From: JAHFUS01 sp035689115 | GTDB taxonomy: Bacteria; Actinomycetota; Acidimicrobiia; Acidimicrobiales; GCA-2861595 | Assembly: GCA_035689115.1 (NCBI GenBank) | Contig: DASSMA010000047.1 | Location: 1 to 64,000 of the forward strand | Length of the DNA: 64,000 nt | Reading direction: 5' to 3' | Shown here: positions 16,804 to 25,170 of the stretch, in pieces | How positions within the stretch are numbered: the stretch's first letter is position 1 | Layout of the letters: each line of letters begins with the position of its first letter | Position numbers and translations under genes: made by a program | The notes under the pieces: generated by a model | Databases searched by the model: none | What the model was told of the DNA's origin: nothing | Seen by the model: only the letters and a program-made list of their open reading frames with translations

Positions 16804-18372
16804 GTGACGACGGACGCCGGGCTGCGGCTGGCCGAGCCGTTGGCCGCGCTGTCGCTGGTCACCGATCTCGGCATGGGCTACCCGGAGGAGTCGGCCGTGC
16901 GGGCCACCCTCCTGGCCACCCAGCTGGCCGATCGCATGGGCGTGGGCGACGACGAGCGCCGCACCGTCTACTACGCCTCGATGCTGCGCTACGTCGGCTG
17001 CATGTCGACCGCCCACGAGGCGGCGGAGGAGTTGGGCGGCGACGACATCGCGGCGATGAACCGCATGACCTTCGTGGACTCGCAGCGCTCGGCCGAGGTC
17101 CTGCCGGCGCTGCTCGGCATGGCCGGTCGTGATCGCCCGCCGCTGGGCCGGGCCCGCGCCGTGGCCGACGTCCTCGTCCATGGCAAGGCCAGGGGCGCCA
17201 CGATCATGAAGACGCATTGCGAGGTGGCCGCCCGCCTCGCCGACCGCTGCGGCCTCGACACGGGCGTGTCGGGCGCCCTCTACCAGATCGCCGAGCGGTG
17301 GGACGGCAAGGGCGTGCCGGACCGGCGGCGGGGCGACCAGATCGCCGTGGCCACGCGGTTCGCCAACCTGGCCCACCTCGTCATCGCCGCCCAGAGCGCC
17401 GACGGCCCGGACGGCTCGAGGGAGGTGGTCCGTCGCCTGGCGGGGCGGACGATCGACCCCGAGATCGCCGAGGTCTTCGTGGCCCACTCGGCGGAGATCC
17501 TCGAGGGCGCCTCGGGGCACGACTGCTGGGAACGGCTGCTCGCCGCCGAGCCCGGCCCGCCCGTCGTGGTCCCGCCGCGGCGCCTCGACGAGGTGGCCGA
17601 GGCGTTCGGCGATGCCATCGACCTCAAGTCCCCGTGGCTCCACGGCCACTCGCGGGGCGTCGCCGAGTTGGCCGCCGGGGCGGCGCAGGCCAGTGGCTGC
17701 GAGGACGCGACGGTGGGCGCCCTGCGCCTCGCCGGCCATCTCCACGACCTCGGGCGGGCAGCCGTCTCCACCGGCGTGTGGGACCGGCCCGGTGCGCTGT
17801 CGGTGGGCGAGTGGGAGCGGGTCCGGTTGCACCCGTACCACACCGAGCGCATCCTGAGCCGCTCACCCGCGCTGGCGCCGGTGGCCCGCCTCGCCGGCTC
17901 GCACCACGAACGGCTGGACGGGTCCGGCTACCACCGTTCCTCCGAGGCGGCCGCCCTCGACCGACCGGCCCGGCTCCTCGCCGCCGCCGACGCGTACCAC
18001 GCCCTGATCGAGCCGCGCCCGCACCGGCCGGCGTCGGCGCCCGCCGACGCGGCAACCCAGCTGGCCGGCGACCGCTCCCTCGACCGCGACGCGGTGGCCG
18101 CGGTCTGCGAGGCGGCCGGCCACCCGCGGCGGGCGACGCGGGCCGAGCACCCGGCGGGGCTCACCGACCGGGAGGTGGAGGTCCTGCGCCTGCTCGCCCA
18201 GGGCCTGACCAAGAAGGAGATGGCGGGCCGGCTGCACGTGTCGGCGTCCACCGCCCACACCCACGTGGTCCACATCTACGAGAAGATCGGCCTCTCCACC
18301 CGGGCCGGCGCCGCCCTGTTCGCCATGGAGCACGACCTCCTGCGCCCCGAAGATCGATCGTTCGGTCGATAG
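16804..18372 (+). CDS. Tandem HD-GYP-like domains with LuxR-type DNA-binding domain
   Basis: The 522-residue protein appears to carry two HD-GYP-like modules and a C-terminal helix-turn-helix. In the first module the GYP-like part reads ERWDGKGVPDRRRGDQI at about 164-180. The second has the HD core GHLHDLGRAAVS at about 311-322 and HHERLDGSGYH at about 367-377, where the usual GYP proline is histidine. The LuxR domain at about 452-522 begins LTDREVEVLRLLAQG. HD-GYP proteins hydrolyse cyclic di-GMP, and a GGDEF-EAL gene lies further along this window. The altered GYP motifs leave catalysis uncertain, so it may be a ligand-sensing regulator. The GTG start has no ribosome binding site, and TAGAAC lies just upstream. 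Confidence 0.78.
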   Translation: MTTDAGLRLAEPLAALSLVTDLGMGYPEESAVRATLLATQLADRMGVGDDERRTVYYASMLRYVGCMSTAHEAAEELGGDDIAAMNRMTFVDSQRSAEVLPALLGMAGRDRPPLGRARAVADVLVHGKARGATIMKTHCEVAARLADRCGLDTGVSGALYQIAERWDGKGVPDRRRGDQIAVATRFANLAHLVIAAQSADGPDGSREVVRRLAGRTIDPEIAEVFVAHSAEILEGASGHDCWERLLAAEPGPPVVVPPRRLDEVAEAFGDAIDLKSPWLHGHSRGVAELAAGAAQASGCEDATVGALRLAGHLHDLGRAAVSTGVWDRPGALSVGEWERVRLHPYHTERILSRSPALAPVARLAGSHHERLDGSGYHRSSEAAALDRPARLLAAADAYHALIEPRPHRPASAPADAATQLAGDRSLDRDAVAAVCEAAGHPRRATRAEHPAGLTDREVEVLRLLAQGLTKKEMAGRLHVSASTAHTHVVHIYEKIGLSTRAGAALFAMEHDLLRPEDRSFGR

Positions 18373-18437
18373 GCAGCGGGCCGCCACCTCCGTACGTTCA
18401 TCTCACCGAGAAGCACCCGACGAGAGAGGACGGAACG

Positions 18438-18746
18438 ATGGCGATCATGCTCCAGTTCACGTGGGACGGCGTCACCCCCGAGCAGTACGACGCGGTGCGG
18501 GCCGAAGTCGGCTGGCTCGAGGAGCCGCCCGCCGGCGGGCGCGTCCACACCGCCGCCTTCAGCGACGGCACCCTGCACATCACCGACGTCTGGGACTCGG
18601 CCGAGGACTTCCAGGCCTTCGCCGCCGACCGCCTCATGCCCGTGGTCCAGCGGCTCGGCGTCCCCGGGGAGCCGACGATCAGGATCCTGCCGCTGCACGA
18701 GGTTTCCTGCCCAGAACCGGCGACCGTGCTCCTGTCGTCTGTCTGA
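18438..18746 (+). CDS. Small dimeric alpha-beta barrel-like protein
   Basis: The ATG at 18438 follows the ribosome binding site GAGAGAGGA (18422-18430). The 102-residue product has the strand-helix pattern of antibiotic-monooxygenase/EthD-like small barrels: MLQFTWDGVTPEQYDAV, then RVHTAAFSDGTLHITDVWDS, then AEDFQAFAADRLMPVVQRLG. These fold as dimers and serve as monooxygenases or heme/ligand binders, but nothing fixes the activity here. It follows the LuxR gene by 65 bases on the same strand and may be its target or operon partner. Confidence 0.65.
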   Translation: MAIMLQFTWDGVTPEQYDAVRAEVGWLEEPPAGGRVHTAAFSDGTLHITDVWDSAEDFQAFAADRLMPVVQRLGVPGEPTIRILPLHEVSCPEPATVLLSSV

Positions 18747-18760
18747 GGGGCCGAGGTCGG

Positions 18761-21283
18761 CTACCAGAAACTCCACTGGGGGATCGCGGTGTAGTTGGAG
18801 TAGCTCGTGACCTCGTCCGTGGCGTAGAGGTGCGAGTTGCCGGACCACCACTCGGTGACCCTCCTGGCGCCGGACGTCCCCTCGGGCAGGACGTAGCAGA
18901 GGATGCGCTTGGTGATGAAGTTCGTGCTCTGCTCGTAGTACTGGACGCCCCGGTCGTAGTTCCCGCCGCCCTCGGCGGCGTAGTAGTGGTCCTCGTGGTC
19001 GGGGTCGCTGCTGCGGCGGACGAAGTCCCAGAGGGCGACGGCGCCCGGCACCTGCGTGGCGTAGCAGGTGCCGGCGCTGCCGGAGGTGTCCCGCGGCCAC
19101 ACGTCCTGCCGGCGCTGGAGCTCGGTGAACACGAAGTAGCCCTTGGCCGCCGGGTTGTCGGGGGCCAGCGCCCACTGGTTCAGCGTCTGCCCGGTGCTCG
19201 ACCGGGCGCGGTAGCGCACGAGCGTGGTGTCCGGCCCGGCCGGGTGGAGGATCGTGACGACCGAGCCGGGGGCGGCGGCGCTCCCGGGCGCCGGCGACTG
19301 GGCGTCGACGGCGGCCGGGTTGTTGGCGCTGTTGGCGGGGGTGGTGGTCCAGGCGCAATTCAGCTGGGCGCCGGCCATGGTGGCGCAGGCGACGTCCTGC
19401 GCCATGCCCCGCACGTCGGGGACGGCGACGGGGGCCTGGGTGTAGGCCCGCACCCGGACGGCCCCGCCGTTGGCCACCGCGGTGCCCGGTGCCACGTCCT
19501 GCGACTGCACCACGTTCACCGGGGTCCCGGTGCCGAGGCTGTCGACGGCGCAGGTGAGGTCGAGGGCGACGGCCTGCTGGCAGGCGGCGGCGGTGGCCTT
19601 CCCGGTGAGGTCGGGCATCGGGATGGTGGCGGCCGAGGTGACGGTGACGGGGTCGCCGGGATCGAGCTTGGTGCCGGCGGCCGGGTCCTGGGCGAACACG
19701 GTGTCGGCCGGCGTGCCGGCGGGGGCCGTGCCGGTGGCCGGCCGGCAGGTGAGCCCTGCCTTCTGCACGTCGGTGCAGGCCGGGCCGGCCCGCTCGCCGG
19801 CGACGTCGGGCACCGTCACCGGATCGGGGTCGAAGTAGCTGACGGTGACCGGCGCGTTGACCTCGACCGAGGTGCCCGGCGCCGGGTCCTGGGCCAGCAC
19901 CACGTCGCGGCGGGTGCCGGCCGGCGCCGAGCCGACGGGCCGCGGGTCGCAGGTGAGGCGGAGGGCCCCGATCGCCGCGCAGGCGGCGGCCCGCTGGCCG
20001 CCCACGACCGAGGGCACGGTGGCCTGGGGCGGCGGCGGTACCGACGCCGGCGGCGGGGCGAAGGTGGTGGGGGTGGCGGCCGGGGCGGGAGGCGGCGGCG
20101 GCAAGGGGGCTTCGGGCGGCGGCTGCGGGGCCGGCGCCGGCGCCGGCTCCGGGGCGGGGGCGGCGGCCGGCTCCTCCACGCCGTTGCCCGTGCCCTTGTC
20201 GACCTCGCTGGACCGCCGGCCGTCGGCCGAGAGGAGCAGGGCGTGGCGGGCGGTGGCGTCGTTGATCCACACCCGTCCGTCGCGGGCGAAGACTTCGAGG
20301 CGCCCGCTCGTGCCCTCGGGTTCGTGGACGGCGACCACCTCGAGCGACAGGGCGTCGATCACGGTGACCGTGTGGCTGCCTCCGCTGGGCACGTAGACCC
20401 GTCCGTCGACTACCACCGGCGGCTGGAGGAGCGCGCCCTGCTCGCGCAGGGTGCCGGAATGCACCTGACGGGTGTCGAGGTCGACGCCGACCACGGCGCC
20501 GGCGGGTCGGACCACCAGCCAGGCGGTGGCGCCGTCGGCCTGCCGGTCGTTCACCGCCACGTCGCCCCTTGTGAGGCCGGCGATGGCCGGGACCGGGATC
20601 GGGTCGTCGAGGGCGCCCCCCGTGCCGACGCGGCGCACCGTGCCGGCCGTGCTGTCGACCACCACGGCCAGCCCTCCCACCGCGGTGAGCTGGAGGTCGG
20701 GGCCGGGTGGCGCCACCCGCACGGGCAGGGACGCCCGCCCGCCGGCCAGTTCGATCACGGTTCCGGCCCGGCCGTCGAGGACGACCACCGAGCCCGACGA
20801 GGTGGCGACCACGCCGCCCACCTGCCCCACCTCGACCGGCGGCCCGACGGGGTCGAGCGTCAGCGCCGACACCGCCTGCACAGCCCGCCCGGTGACGACG
20901 TACCCGCGGTCGCCCAGCACGACGTAGTCGAGCGGCTCGCCCTCCTTCCCCTCCCGGGTGGCACCCGGTGCCATCGTGGCCGTGTCGACCGTGGAGACGG
21001 TGGTCGTGGTCGGGTCCACCACCGCCACGCTGCTGGGTGTCTGGACGACCGACTGCGAGCCGGCGTCCGGCACCAGGTCGTGGTCGACGGTGGCGTCGGG
21101 CTGGCCGGTGGCGGCGTTGACGTGGGTGACGGTGCGGCCCTTGGACAGCCACGCGCCGCCGTCGCCCAGGACGGCCCGGCTGGCCGTGTACCCGGTGCCG
21201 AAGGCGACGACGGCGGCGGCCACGACGACGGCCGCCGCGATGCTCACCCGGCCCGCCCTGGCCGTGGGATGCAGGCGGCTCAT
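18761..21283 (-). CDS. Secreted/anchored beta-propeller and PASTA-repeat protein
   Basis: The 840-residue protein has a short basic start, a membrane segment VSIAAAVVVAAAVVAFGTG (about 13-31), and about 320 residues of short beta repeats resembling a propeller (blocks such as VVVLDGRAGTVIEL, VYVPSGGSHTVTVIDA). A proline/alanine linker (about 375-420) leads to four PASTA repeats (about 422-670), each opening with VP(D/S)V or MPDL and each holding two cysteines at similar spacing. The tail of about 160 residues has repeated (I/V)xCYVxP and HLYATDE-like turns recalling DUF5648 modules. PASTA repeats usually bind cell-wall fragments, so the protein probably sits outside the membrane at the wall. 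It belongs to the WXG100 locus by position and by a shared promoter motif (21292-21335). The probable -10 (TAGGCT) is nine bases before the ATG. Confidence 0.75.
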   Translation of the reverse strand: MSRLHPTARAGRVSIAAAVVVAAAVVAFGTGYTASRAVLGDGGAWLSKGRTVTHVNAATGQPDATVDHDLVPDAGSQSVVQTPSSVAVVDPTTTTVSTVDTATMAPGATREGKEGEPLDYVVLGDRGYVVTGRAVQAVSALTLDPVGPPVEVGQVGGVVATSSGSVVVLDGRAGTVIELAGGRASLPVRVAPPGPDLQLTAVGGLAVVVDSTAGTVRRVGTGGALDDPIPVPAIAGLTRGDVAVNDRQADGATAWLVVRPAGAVVGVDLDTRQVHSGTLREQGALLQPPVVVDGRVYVPSGGSHTVTVIDALSLEVVAVHEPEGTSGRLEVFARDGRVWINDATARHALLLSADGRRSSEVDKGTGNGVEEPAAAPAPEPAPAPAPQPPPEAPLPPPPPAPAATPTTFAPPPASVPPPPQATVPSVVGGQRAAACAAIGALRLTCDPRPVGSAPAGTRRDVVLAQDPAPGTSVEVNAPVTVSYFDPDPVTVPDVAGERAGPACTDVQKAGLTCRPATGTAPAGTPADTVFAQDPAAGTKLDPGDPVTVTSAATIPMPDLTGKATAAACQQAVALDLTCAVDSLGTGTPVNVVQSQDVAPGTAVANGGAVRVRAYTQAPVAVPDVRGMAQDVACATMAGAQLNCAWTTTPANSANNPAAVDAQSPAPGSAAAPGSVVTILHPAGPDTTLVRYRARSSTGQTLNQWALAPDNPAAKGYFVFTELQRRQDVWPRDTSGSAGTCYATQVPGAVALWDFVRRSSDPDHEDHYYAAEGGGNYDRGVQYYEQSTNFITKRILCYVLPEGTSGARRVTEWWSGNSHLYATDEVTSYSNYTAIPQWSFW

Positions 21284-21291
21284 GTCGCTTG

Positions 21292-21335
21292 GAGCCTAAG
21301 GGACGCCGGCCGGCGGCGGAACGGGAAGCCCTCCC
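21292..21335 (-). promoter_or_regulatory. Shared locus promoter, copy D (PASTA gene)
   Basis: Read on the minus strand: GGGAGGGCT (21335-21327), CCCGTTCC in the -35 region, and a -10 block CCCTTAGGCTC ending at 21292, with TAGGCT in the TANNNT register. The distance from GGGAGGGCT to the -10 block is 33 bases, the same as in the copies at 22518 and 26930. The ATG begins nine bases after the -10 hexamer. Confidence 0.6.
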
Positions 21336-21357
21336 CAAAGGAGGGAAGACTACGGCT

Positions 21358-22026
21358 GTGACCTCCGAGGCGACAGTGGTGGTGGCGGGCGAGACGCGCA
21401 CGCTCGACCCGGCGCGGGGCTTCACCTTCGGCCGCTCGCCGGCGTGCGACGCCTGCCTCGATCCGGACGACGTGGGGATCTCCCGGCTGGCGGGGTCGGT
21501 GGACTTCTCCGAGGGCACGTGGTTCGTCACCAACCGCAGCTCCGGCCGGCCGCTCAGCGCCGCCGACCCCCTCGGCTTCCGCACCGTGCTCGCCCCGGGC
21601 CGGCGCCTGGCCGTGGACGGCCGGCTGTCGGTCACCGTGGAGGGCCAGGTGCGCCGCCACGAGGTCGTCGTGGTGGTGCCGGGGGCCGGCCCGCCGCCGG
21701 TCCCCGAGGACGCCGGCGAGGGCCTCGAGACCGAGGTCGGCGGCGGCGTCAACTACACCGACGACGACCGCCGCGCCCTCGTGGCCCTCTTCGCCGGCTA
21801 CCTCCAGCCCTTCCCGCGCTACGACCCGCGGCCGCGCGCCTATGCCGACGCCGCCGAGGTGCTCGGCTGGCCCCGCACCACGCTGGTGAAGCGCGTCGAG
21901 TACGTGCGGGCCCGGCTGGTGCGGGCGGGCGTGCCCAACCTCCAGGGGGAGCACGCCATGGACGCGCTGGCCGAGCACGTGATCGCCACCGGCGTGATCG
22001 GGCGAGAGGATCTCTCGCTCCTCTAG
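21358..22026 (+). CDS. FHA-domain protein with C-terminal winged helix
   Basis: The GTG at 21358 is chosen because AAAGGAGGG (21338-21346) lies upstream. The 222-residue product starts with a forkhead-associated fold (FTFGRSPACDACLDPDDVGI, then SRLAGSVDF, then FVTNRSSGRPL), which binds phosphothreonine peptides. The C-terminal 85 residues (YTDDDRRALVALFAGYLQPF, then AEVLGWPRTTLVKRVEYVR) resemble a helix-turn-helix or winged helix. A Ser/Thr kinase is encoded in the same locus, so this protein is a good candidate for a kinase-responsive regulator of the locus. That link is inference. It is divergent from the PASTA gene. Confidence 0.7.
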   Translation: MTSEATVVVAGETRTLDPARGFTFGRSPACDACLDPDDVGISRLAGSVDFSEGTWFVTNRSSGRPLSAADPLGFRTVLAPGRRLAVDGRLSVTVEGQVRRHEVVVVVPGAGPPPVPEDAGEGLETEVGGGVNYTDDDRRALVALFAGYLQPFPRYDPRPRAYADAAEVLGWPRTTLVKRVEYVRARLVRAGVPNLQGEHAMDALAEHVIATGVIGREDLSLL

Positions 22027-22070
22027 CGACGGTGGCGCCGGAATGCCTCCTGTCGCCGGCCATCCGCGAC

Positions 22071-22111
22071 ATCCGCCAGATGTGATCGTTTTCCGTCCAC
22101 ATCTGGCGGAT
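22071..22111. terminator. Perfect 14-bp stem-loop between convergent genes
   Basis: ATCCGCCAGATGTG (22071-22084) pairs exactly with CACATCTGGCGGAT (22098-22111) around a 13-base loop. It sits in the 125-base gap between the FHA gene and the convergent WXG100 gene, so a bidirectional terminator is likely. The length and perfection would also allow a protein-binding palindrome. Confidence 0.55.
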
Positions 22112-22151
22112 CTCAGCCGGACGAATGGCGGCGGCACGTCGGGTGCTGGCC

Positions 22152-22451
22152 CTACCGCCGGAACTGGCCGGCGATGGCCTGCTCGTTGTCGGCGTAGGCG
22201 GCCGAGGTGGCCCGCAGCTTGACGGCGAGGTGCTCGAGGGCGACCTCGACCTGCCGCCAGGCCGTGTTCAGCTCGGCGTAGTGGCTGCTGAAGGCGGCCG
22301 CCGCGCCGCCGGTCCAGCCGTGGGTGGTGACCGAGGCGACCTCCCCGACGAGGAGGTCCAGCTGGTGGCGGATGCCGTCGGCGCCGACTCGCAGCTTGCC
22401 GGCGGTCGAGTCGACGTCGGTGGTGTTGACGGTGATGCGTCCGAAGCCCAT
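22152..22451 (-). CDS. WXG100 protein (ESAT-6-like), copy 1
   Basis: The 99-residue product has the WXG100 layout: two helices joined by a W-x-G turn, here WTG at residues 46-48, with helix one from about 11-42 and helix two from about 52-92. Such proteins form dimers that are exported by type VII systems. The ATG at 22451 follows GGAGGACCC, a strong ribosome binding site. The gene is divergent from WXG100 copy 2, with both promoters overlapping one palindrome. The C-terminus (NEQAIAGQFRR) lacks an obvious YxxxD/E export motif, so export may depend on a partner. Confidence 0.85.
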   Translation of the reverse strand: MGFGRITVNTTDVDSTAGKLRVGADGIRHQLDLLVGEVASVTTHGWTGGAAAAFSSHYAELNTAWRQVEVALEHLAVKLRATSAAYADNEQAIAGQFRR

Positions 22452-22485
22452 GGGTCCTCCGTGGTCGTGTGTTCGCTTCGGTGGC

Positions 22486-22529
22486 GACGGTACGGAGCGG
22501 CGGCCGCCGGCGGAATCGGGAGGGCTACC
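22486..22529 (-). promoter_or_regulatory. Shared locus promoter, copy C (WXG100 copy 1)
   Basis: On the minus strand CCGATTCC lies at the same offset before TCCGTACCGTC (22496-22486) as in copy A. The outermost block reads GGTAGCCCT instead of GGGAGGGCT. Its -35-region octamer is the other arm of the palindrome GGAATCGG/CCGATTCC (22512-22519 and 22528-22535), so this promoter and copy A overlap back to back. Confidence 0.6.
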
Positions 22530-22561
22530 GATTCCCGCCGCCGGGCCCCGTCCGTACCGTC
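22518..22561 (+). promoter_or_regulatory. Shared locus promoter, copy A (WXG100 copy 2 operon)
   Basis: GGGAGGGCT (22518-22526), CCGATTCC (22528-22535) and TCCGTACCGTC (22551-22561, containing TACCGT as a TANNNT -10) are arranged exactly as at 26930-26973. The start codon of the first gene is 47 bases further on. Confidence 0.65.
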
Positions 22562-22607
22562 CTCTCCGTCGCCGGGACCCGCCGGCGCCGGGACCCAGGA
22601 GGCATCC

Positions 22608-22877
22608 ATGGTCAGCCAAATCCGCGTCACCCCCGAGGAGCTGCAGGGTTGCAGCGTCACCTTCCGCAACGAGTCGGCGGCCGTCAACGAGCTGATCATC
22701 CGGCTCGACGGCCAGCTCAACGGCATCGACTGGGCCGGGCAGTCGGCCCTGCGCTTCCGGTCGATGTGGGAGGGCGAGTTCAAGAAGGTGCTGCGGCGCA
22801 TGGCCGACGAGTTGTCGCTCAGCGCCGACCACCTGTCGGAGCGGGCCGCCAGCGCACTGGCCTACGACGGGGCCTGA
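22608..22877 (+). CDS. WXG100 protein (ESAT-6-like), copy 2
   Basis: The 89-residue protein has two helices around a turn where WXG is present as WEG (after FRSM), preceded by DWAGQSALRF. It begins MVSQIRVTPEELQ, a start very common in WXG100 proteins. The ATG follows AGGAGG (22597-22602). It probably dimerises with itself or with copy 1 and is a substrate or co-substrate of the type VII ATPase encoded downstream. It heads a run of genes on the plus strand with gaps of only a few bases. Confidence 0.85.
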   Translation: MVSQIRVTPEELQGCSVTFRNESAAVNELIIRLDGQLNGIDWAGQSALRFRSMWEGEFKKVLRRMADELSLSADHLSERAASALAYDGA

Positions 22878-22880
22878 CCG

Positions 22881-23297
22881 GTGACCGCCGGCCGCCTCCT
22901 CACCCCGCCCGACCACCTCCACGACGCGGCCTGCTCGTTCCGGCGCCAGGCCGCCCGCCTCGAGGACGCCCGCGCCGACCTGGCCGGGCGCATGAGCCTC
23001 CCCGCCTTCGCCGGATCGTGGGAGGGCAAGGTGGCCGAGCGGTTCCTCGTGCACCTCGACGCCGGCCACCGCCAGGCCCACCTGGCGGAAGCGGCCCGGC
23101 GCCTCCAGGAGCTGGCCGCCGCCTGCCAGCGGGCGGCCGACGCCAACGCCCACCGCATCGACCGGAACCGGGTGCTGCGGGACCGGGTGGTCGACGCCCT
23201 GGTGGCGAAGCACGACTACGCCGCCATGGCCAAGCTGCCCACGTCCCTGCGTGACACCCGCTGGCCGTCGCTCGCCGACACGGTGGTCGCCGCATGA
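22881..23297 (+). CDS. WXG100-like protein with extended C-terminus
   Basis: This 138-residue protein is longer than typical WXG100 members. Helix one (about 10-40) leads to the turn SWEG at about 48-51 and helix two (about 52-95), followed by about 40 further residues (RDRVVDALVAKHDYAAMAKL). The GTG start is three bases after the stop of WXG100 copy 2, so the two are coupled. The acid/arginine-rich helices are coiled-coil-like. It may be the partner of copy 2, or an adaptor; no enzymatic motif is present. Confidence 0.65.
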   Translation: MTAGRLLTPPDHLHDAACSFRRQAARLEDARADLAGRMSLPAFAGSWEGKVAERFLVHLDAGHRQAHLAEAARRLQELAAACQRAADANAHRIDRNRVLRDRVVDALVAKHDYAAMAKLPTSLRDTRWPSLADTVVAA

Positions 23298-23361
23298 CCG
23301 GCCCGGGAGGCCGGTCAAGTGGGCAACTCACTGGTGTGCCATCCGTGAGGCTGGTGCGCCG

Positions 23362-24168
23362 GTGACCGCGATGGTGGTCACCGCCGACGAGCTGCAGGCC
23401 GCCGCCCGGCTGGCGGGGACGGCCCTGCCGCCCACCCTGGCGGCGGGCGACGCCGACCGGCCCCGCGTCGACCTGGCCGCCCTTCGCGGCCTGGCCGTCC
23501 GGGGTCTGCTGCGCGGCCTGGGGAGTGGCCGCGCCGAGCCGGCCGGGCCACTGGCCGCCGCCCTCGACGTCCTCGCCCACCCGGTGGTCGTCGTCGAGGT
23601 CGAGCAGGACACCGGCGGCACGCCCCCCACCGCCCCCGGGCGGTGGTCGCTGGTGGCGGGCGCCACGTCCGCCGTCCGCCTCACCGTCCGGCCCGCCGGC
23701 CTGGTGGACGTGGACGAGGTGGACGGCGACCCGGCCGACGCGGTCGTGGCCGGGTGCCGGCTGGACGAGGTGGGCGACGAGCCGCCGGCCGGCGCGCCGT
23801 GGGAGGCGGACGCCGCCGCCCACGCCGAGGCCGACGAGCGGGCTTTGGCCGGCGACCGGGCGGGGGCGGCATCGGTGCTGGCCCGGGCCGGCGTCGACGC
23901 CGAGGCGGCCGCCGCCTGGGCGGCGGCGGTGCACGGCCGGCGGTCGGCCACCGCCCTGCGCGTCGCCCGGCTCCTGCCCGGCGGGGCGGTGGAGATCCGG
24001 GACGTGCGGTGGCTGGTGGACGGGTCCGGGGGCGCCTGGCTGGTCGAGGCCGGCGGCGGGCCGGCGGACGAACGTGACGGCGGGTGCACCAGCGTGGTGC
24101 GCCCCGTGGACGCCAGCGGCCTGCGGGCCGCGGTGAGGGAGGTGACACCGTGCTGGGTGGACTGGTGA
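23362..24168 (+). CDS. EspG-like type VII secretion chaperone (tentative)
   Basis: The 268-residue product from the GTG at 23362 (an ATG three codons on is possible) begins VVTADELQAAARLAG. It then alternates strands and helices rich in alanine and valine, including HPVVVVEVEQD, RWSLVAGATSAVRLTV and a C-terminal RDVRWLVDGSGGAWLVE. EspG chaperones of mycobacterial ESX systems have this size, start with a similar sensor helix and end with comparable beta strands, and lie beside WXG100-class genes. Similarity is by layout, not by a diagnostic motif. It would bind WXG/PE-type substrates in the cytosol. The stop overlaps the next gene by 19 bases. Confidence 0.4.
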   Translation: MTAMVVTADELQAAARLAGTALPPTLAAGDADRPRVDLAALRGLAVRGLLRGLGSGRAEPAGPLAAALDVLAHPVVVVEVEQDTGGTPPTAPGRWSLVAGATSAVRLTVRPAGLVDVDEVDGDPADAVVAGCRLDEVGDEPPAGAPWEADAAAHAEADERALAGDRAGAASVLARAGVDAEAAAAWAAAVHGRRSATALRVARLLPGGAVEIRDVRWLVDGSGGAWLVEAGGGPADERDGGCTSVVRPVDASGLRAAVREVTPCWVDW

Positions 24169-25160
24169 GGATCATGGTCGGAGCGGCCGGGCGGGGACGC
24201 GCCGCTCGGGCGTTCGGCGGCCTGAAGCGCATCGTCTCGAAGGGCTGGAGGGCCACCAAAGGCGGCGCGAAGTGGTTGTGGGGCAGCGTCTTCGGGAGGT
24301 CGCACGTCACGGTCGGGCCCGACGTGCTCGTCTCGGTCGGCGGCCACCGCAGGCCGGGGCCACGCCTGTGCCCCATCGGGTCACCGGTCGCCGCCGCCGG
24401 TGCCGCCGCCGGCGTCCACGCCGGCCGGGAGGCGCAGCACGGGACCACCAGCTCGACCGTCCCACCCGAGCACCGCGCCCCCGCGGCCGCCCACCCCGGC
24501 GGCCACAGCGGTGCGCCGGCCGCCCCGGCGACCGTCCGGCGCAAGGTCGAGAAGCGCCCCGCCCACCGGCCGCGGAAGCGGCACCTGGGCGACGGCGGCC
24601 GGCGCATCCCCCGGCGGATCCACCCGTGGCAGTTACCCCCCGGCGGCGCCGGCTCGACCGGCCGCATCGTGGTGAGCCCGGCGTTCCTCCAGGAGCTGGA
24701 GCGGGTGCTCACCGGCCACCTGGCCACCGCCGACGAGGTCGACCGGCTGGCCCGCCGCCAGGTCGACCACCTCGACCTGCACGACCTGGTGGTGGACGGG
24801 GACCTGGAGCGGTGCGTCCGCAGCCGGGCCGCCGACGCGGTGGAGGATCACGCCGGCACCCGCCACCTGCCGCCTCTGCTGGCCAGGGACGTGGGCTACG
24901 TGGTCGATGCTCTCGCCCGGGCCGAGCGCATGGACGCCGAGGACGCCTTCGGCACCGGCGCGGTGGGCGCCCTGGTGGCCACCCTCGCCCCCGGCACAGT
25001 CCAGACGACCCGCTCGCGGGTGGGCCGCTGGCTCACCGCCCTGGAGCCGCCGACGAAGCTGCCAACCACGCCCCAGCCGGCCGGCGCCCCGGCCCTCGCC
25101 TTCGTGCCCGGCCAGGGCACCGTCTGCCCGCCGGCGGCGCAGCCGGCGCCGGCTGCCTAG
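24150..25160 (+). CDS. Uncharacterised protein of the WXG100 locus (336 aa)
   Basis: The GTG at 24150 has a fine ribosome binding site (GGAGGTGA) ending just upstream and overlaps the preceding gene. The N-terminal 50 residues are basic with small hydrophobic patches (GGLVRIMVGAAGRGRAARAF, then KGGAKWLWGSVFGRS). A low-complexity alanine/proline/histidine stretch follows (about 75-150), then a helical, charged C-terminal domain (about 170-300) with DEVDRLARRQVDHLDLHDLV. No family, enzyme motif or clear membrane span is recognised. Position between the chaperone-like gene and the effector suggests a structural or substrate role. Confidence 0.5.
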   Translation: MLGGLVRIMVGAAGRGRAARAFGGLKRIVSKGWRATKGGAKWLWGSVFGRSHVTVGPDVLVSVGGHRRPGPRLCPIGSPVAAAGAAAGVHAGREAQHGTTSSTVPPEHRAPAAAHPGGHSGAPAAPATVRRKVEKRPAHRPRKRHLGDGGRRIPRRIHPWQLPPGGAGSTGRIVVSPAFLQELERVLTGHLATADEVDRLARRQVDHLDLHDLVVDGDLERCVRSRAADAVEDHAGTRHLPPLLARDVGYVVDALARAERMDAEDAFGTGAVGALVATLAPGTVQTTRSRVGRWLTALEPPTKLPTTPQPAGAPALAFVPGQGTVCPPAAQPAPAA

Positions 25161-25170
25161 GGAGGCGGGC

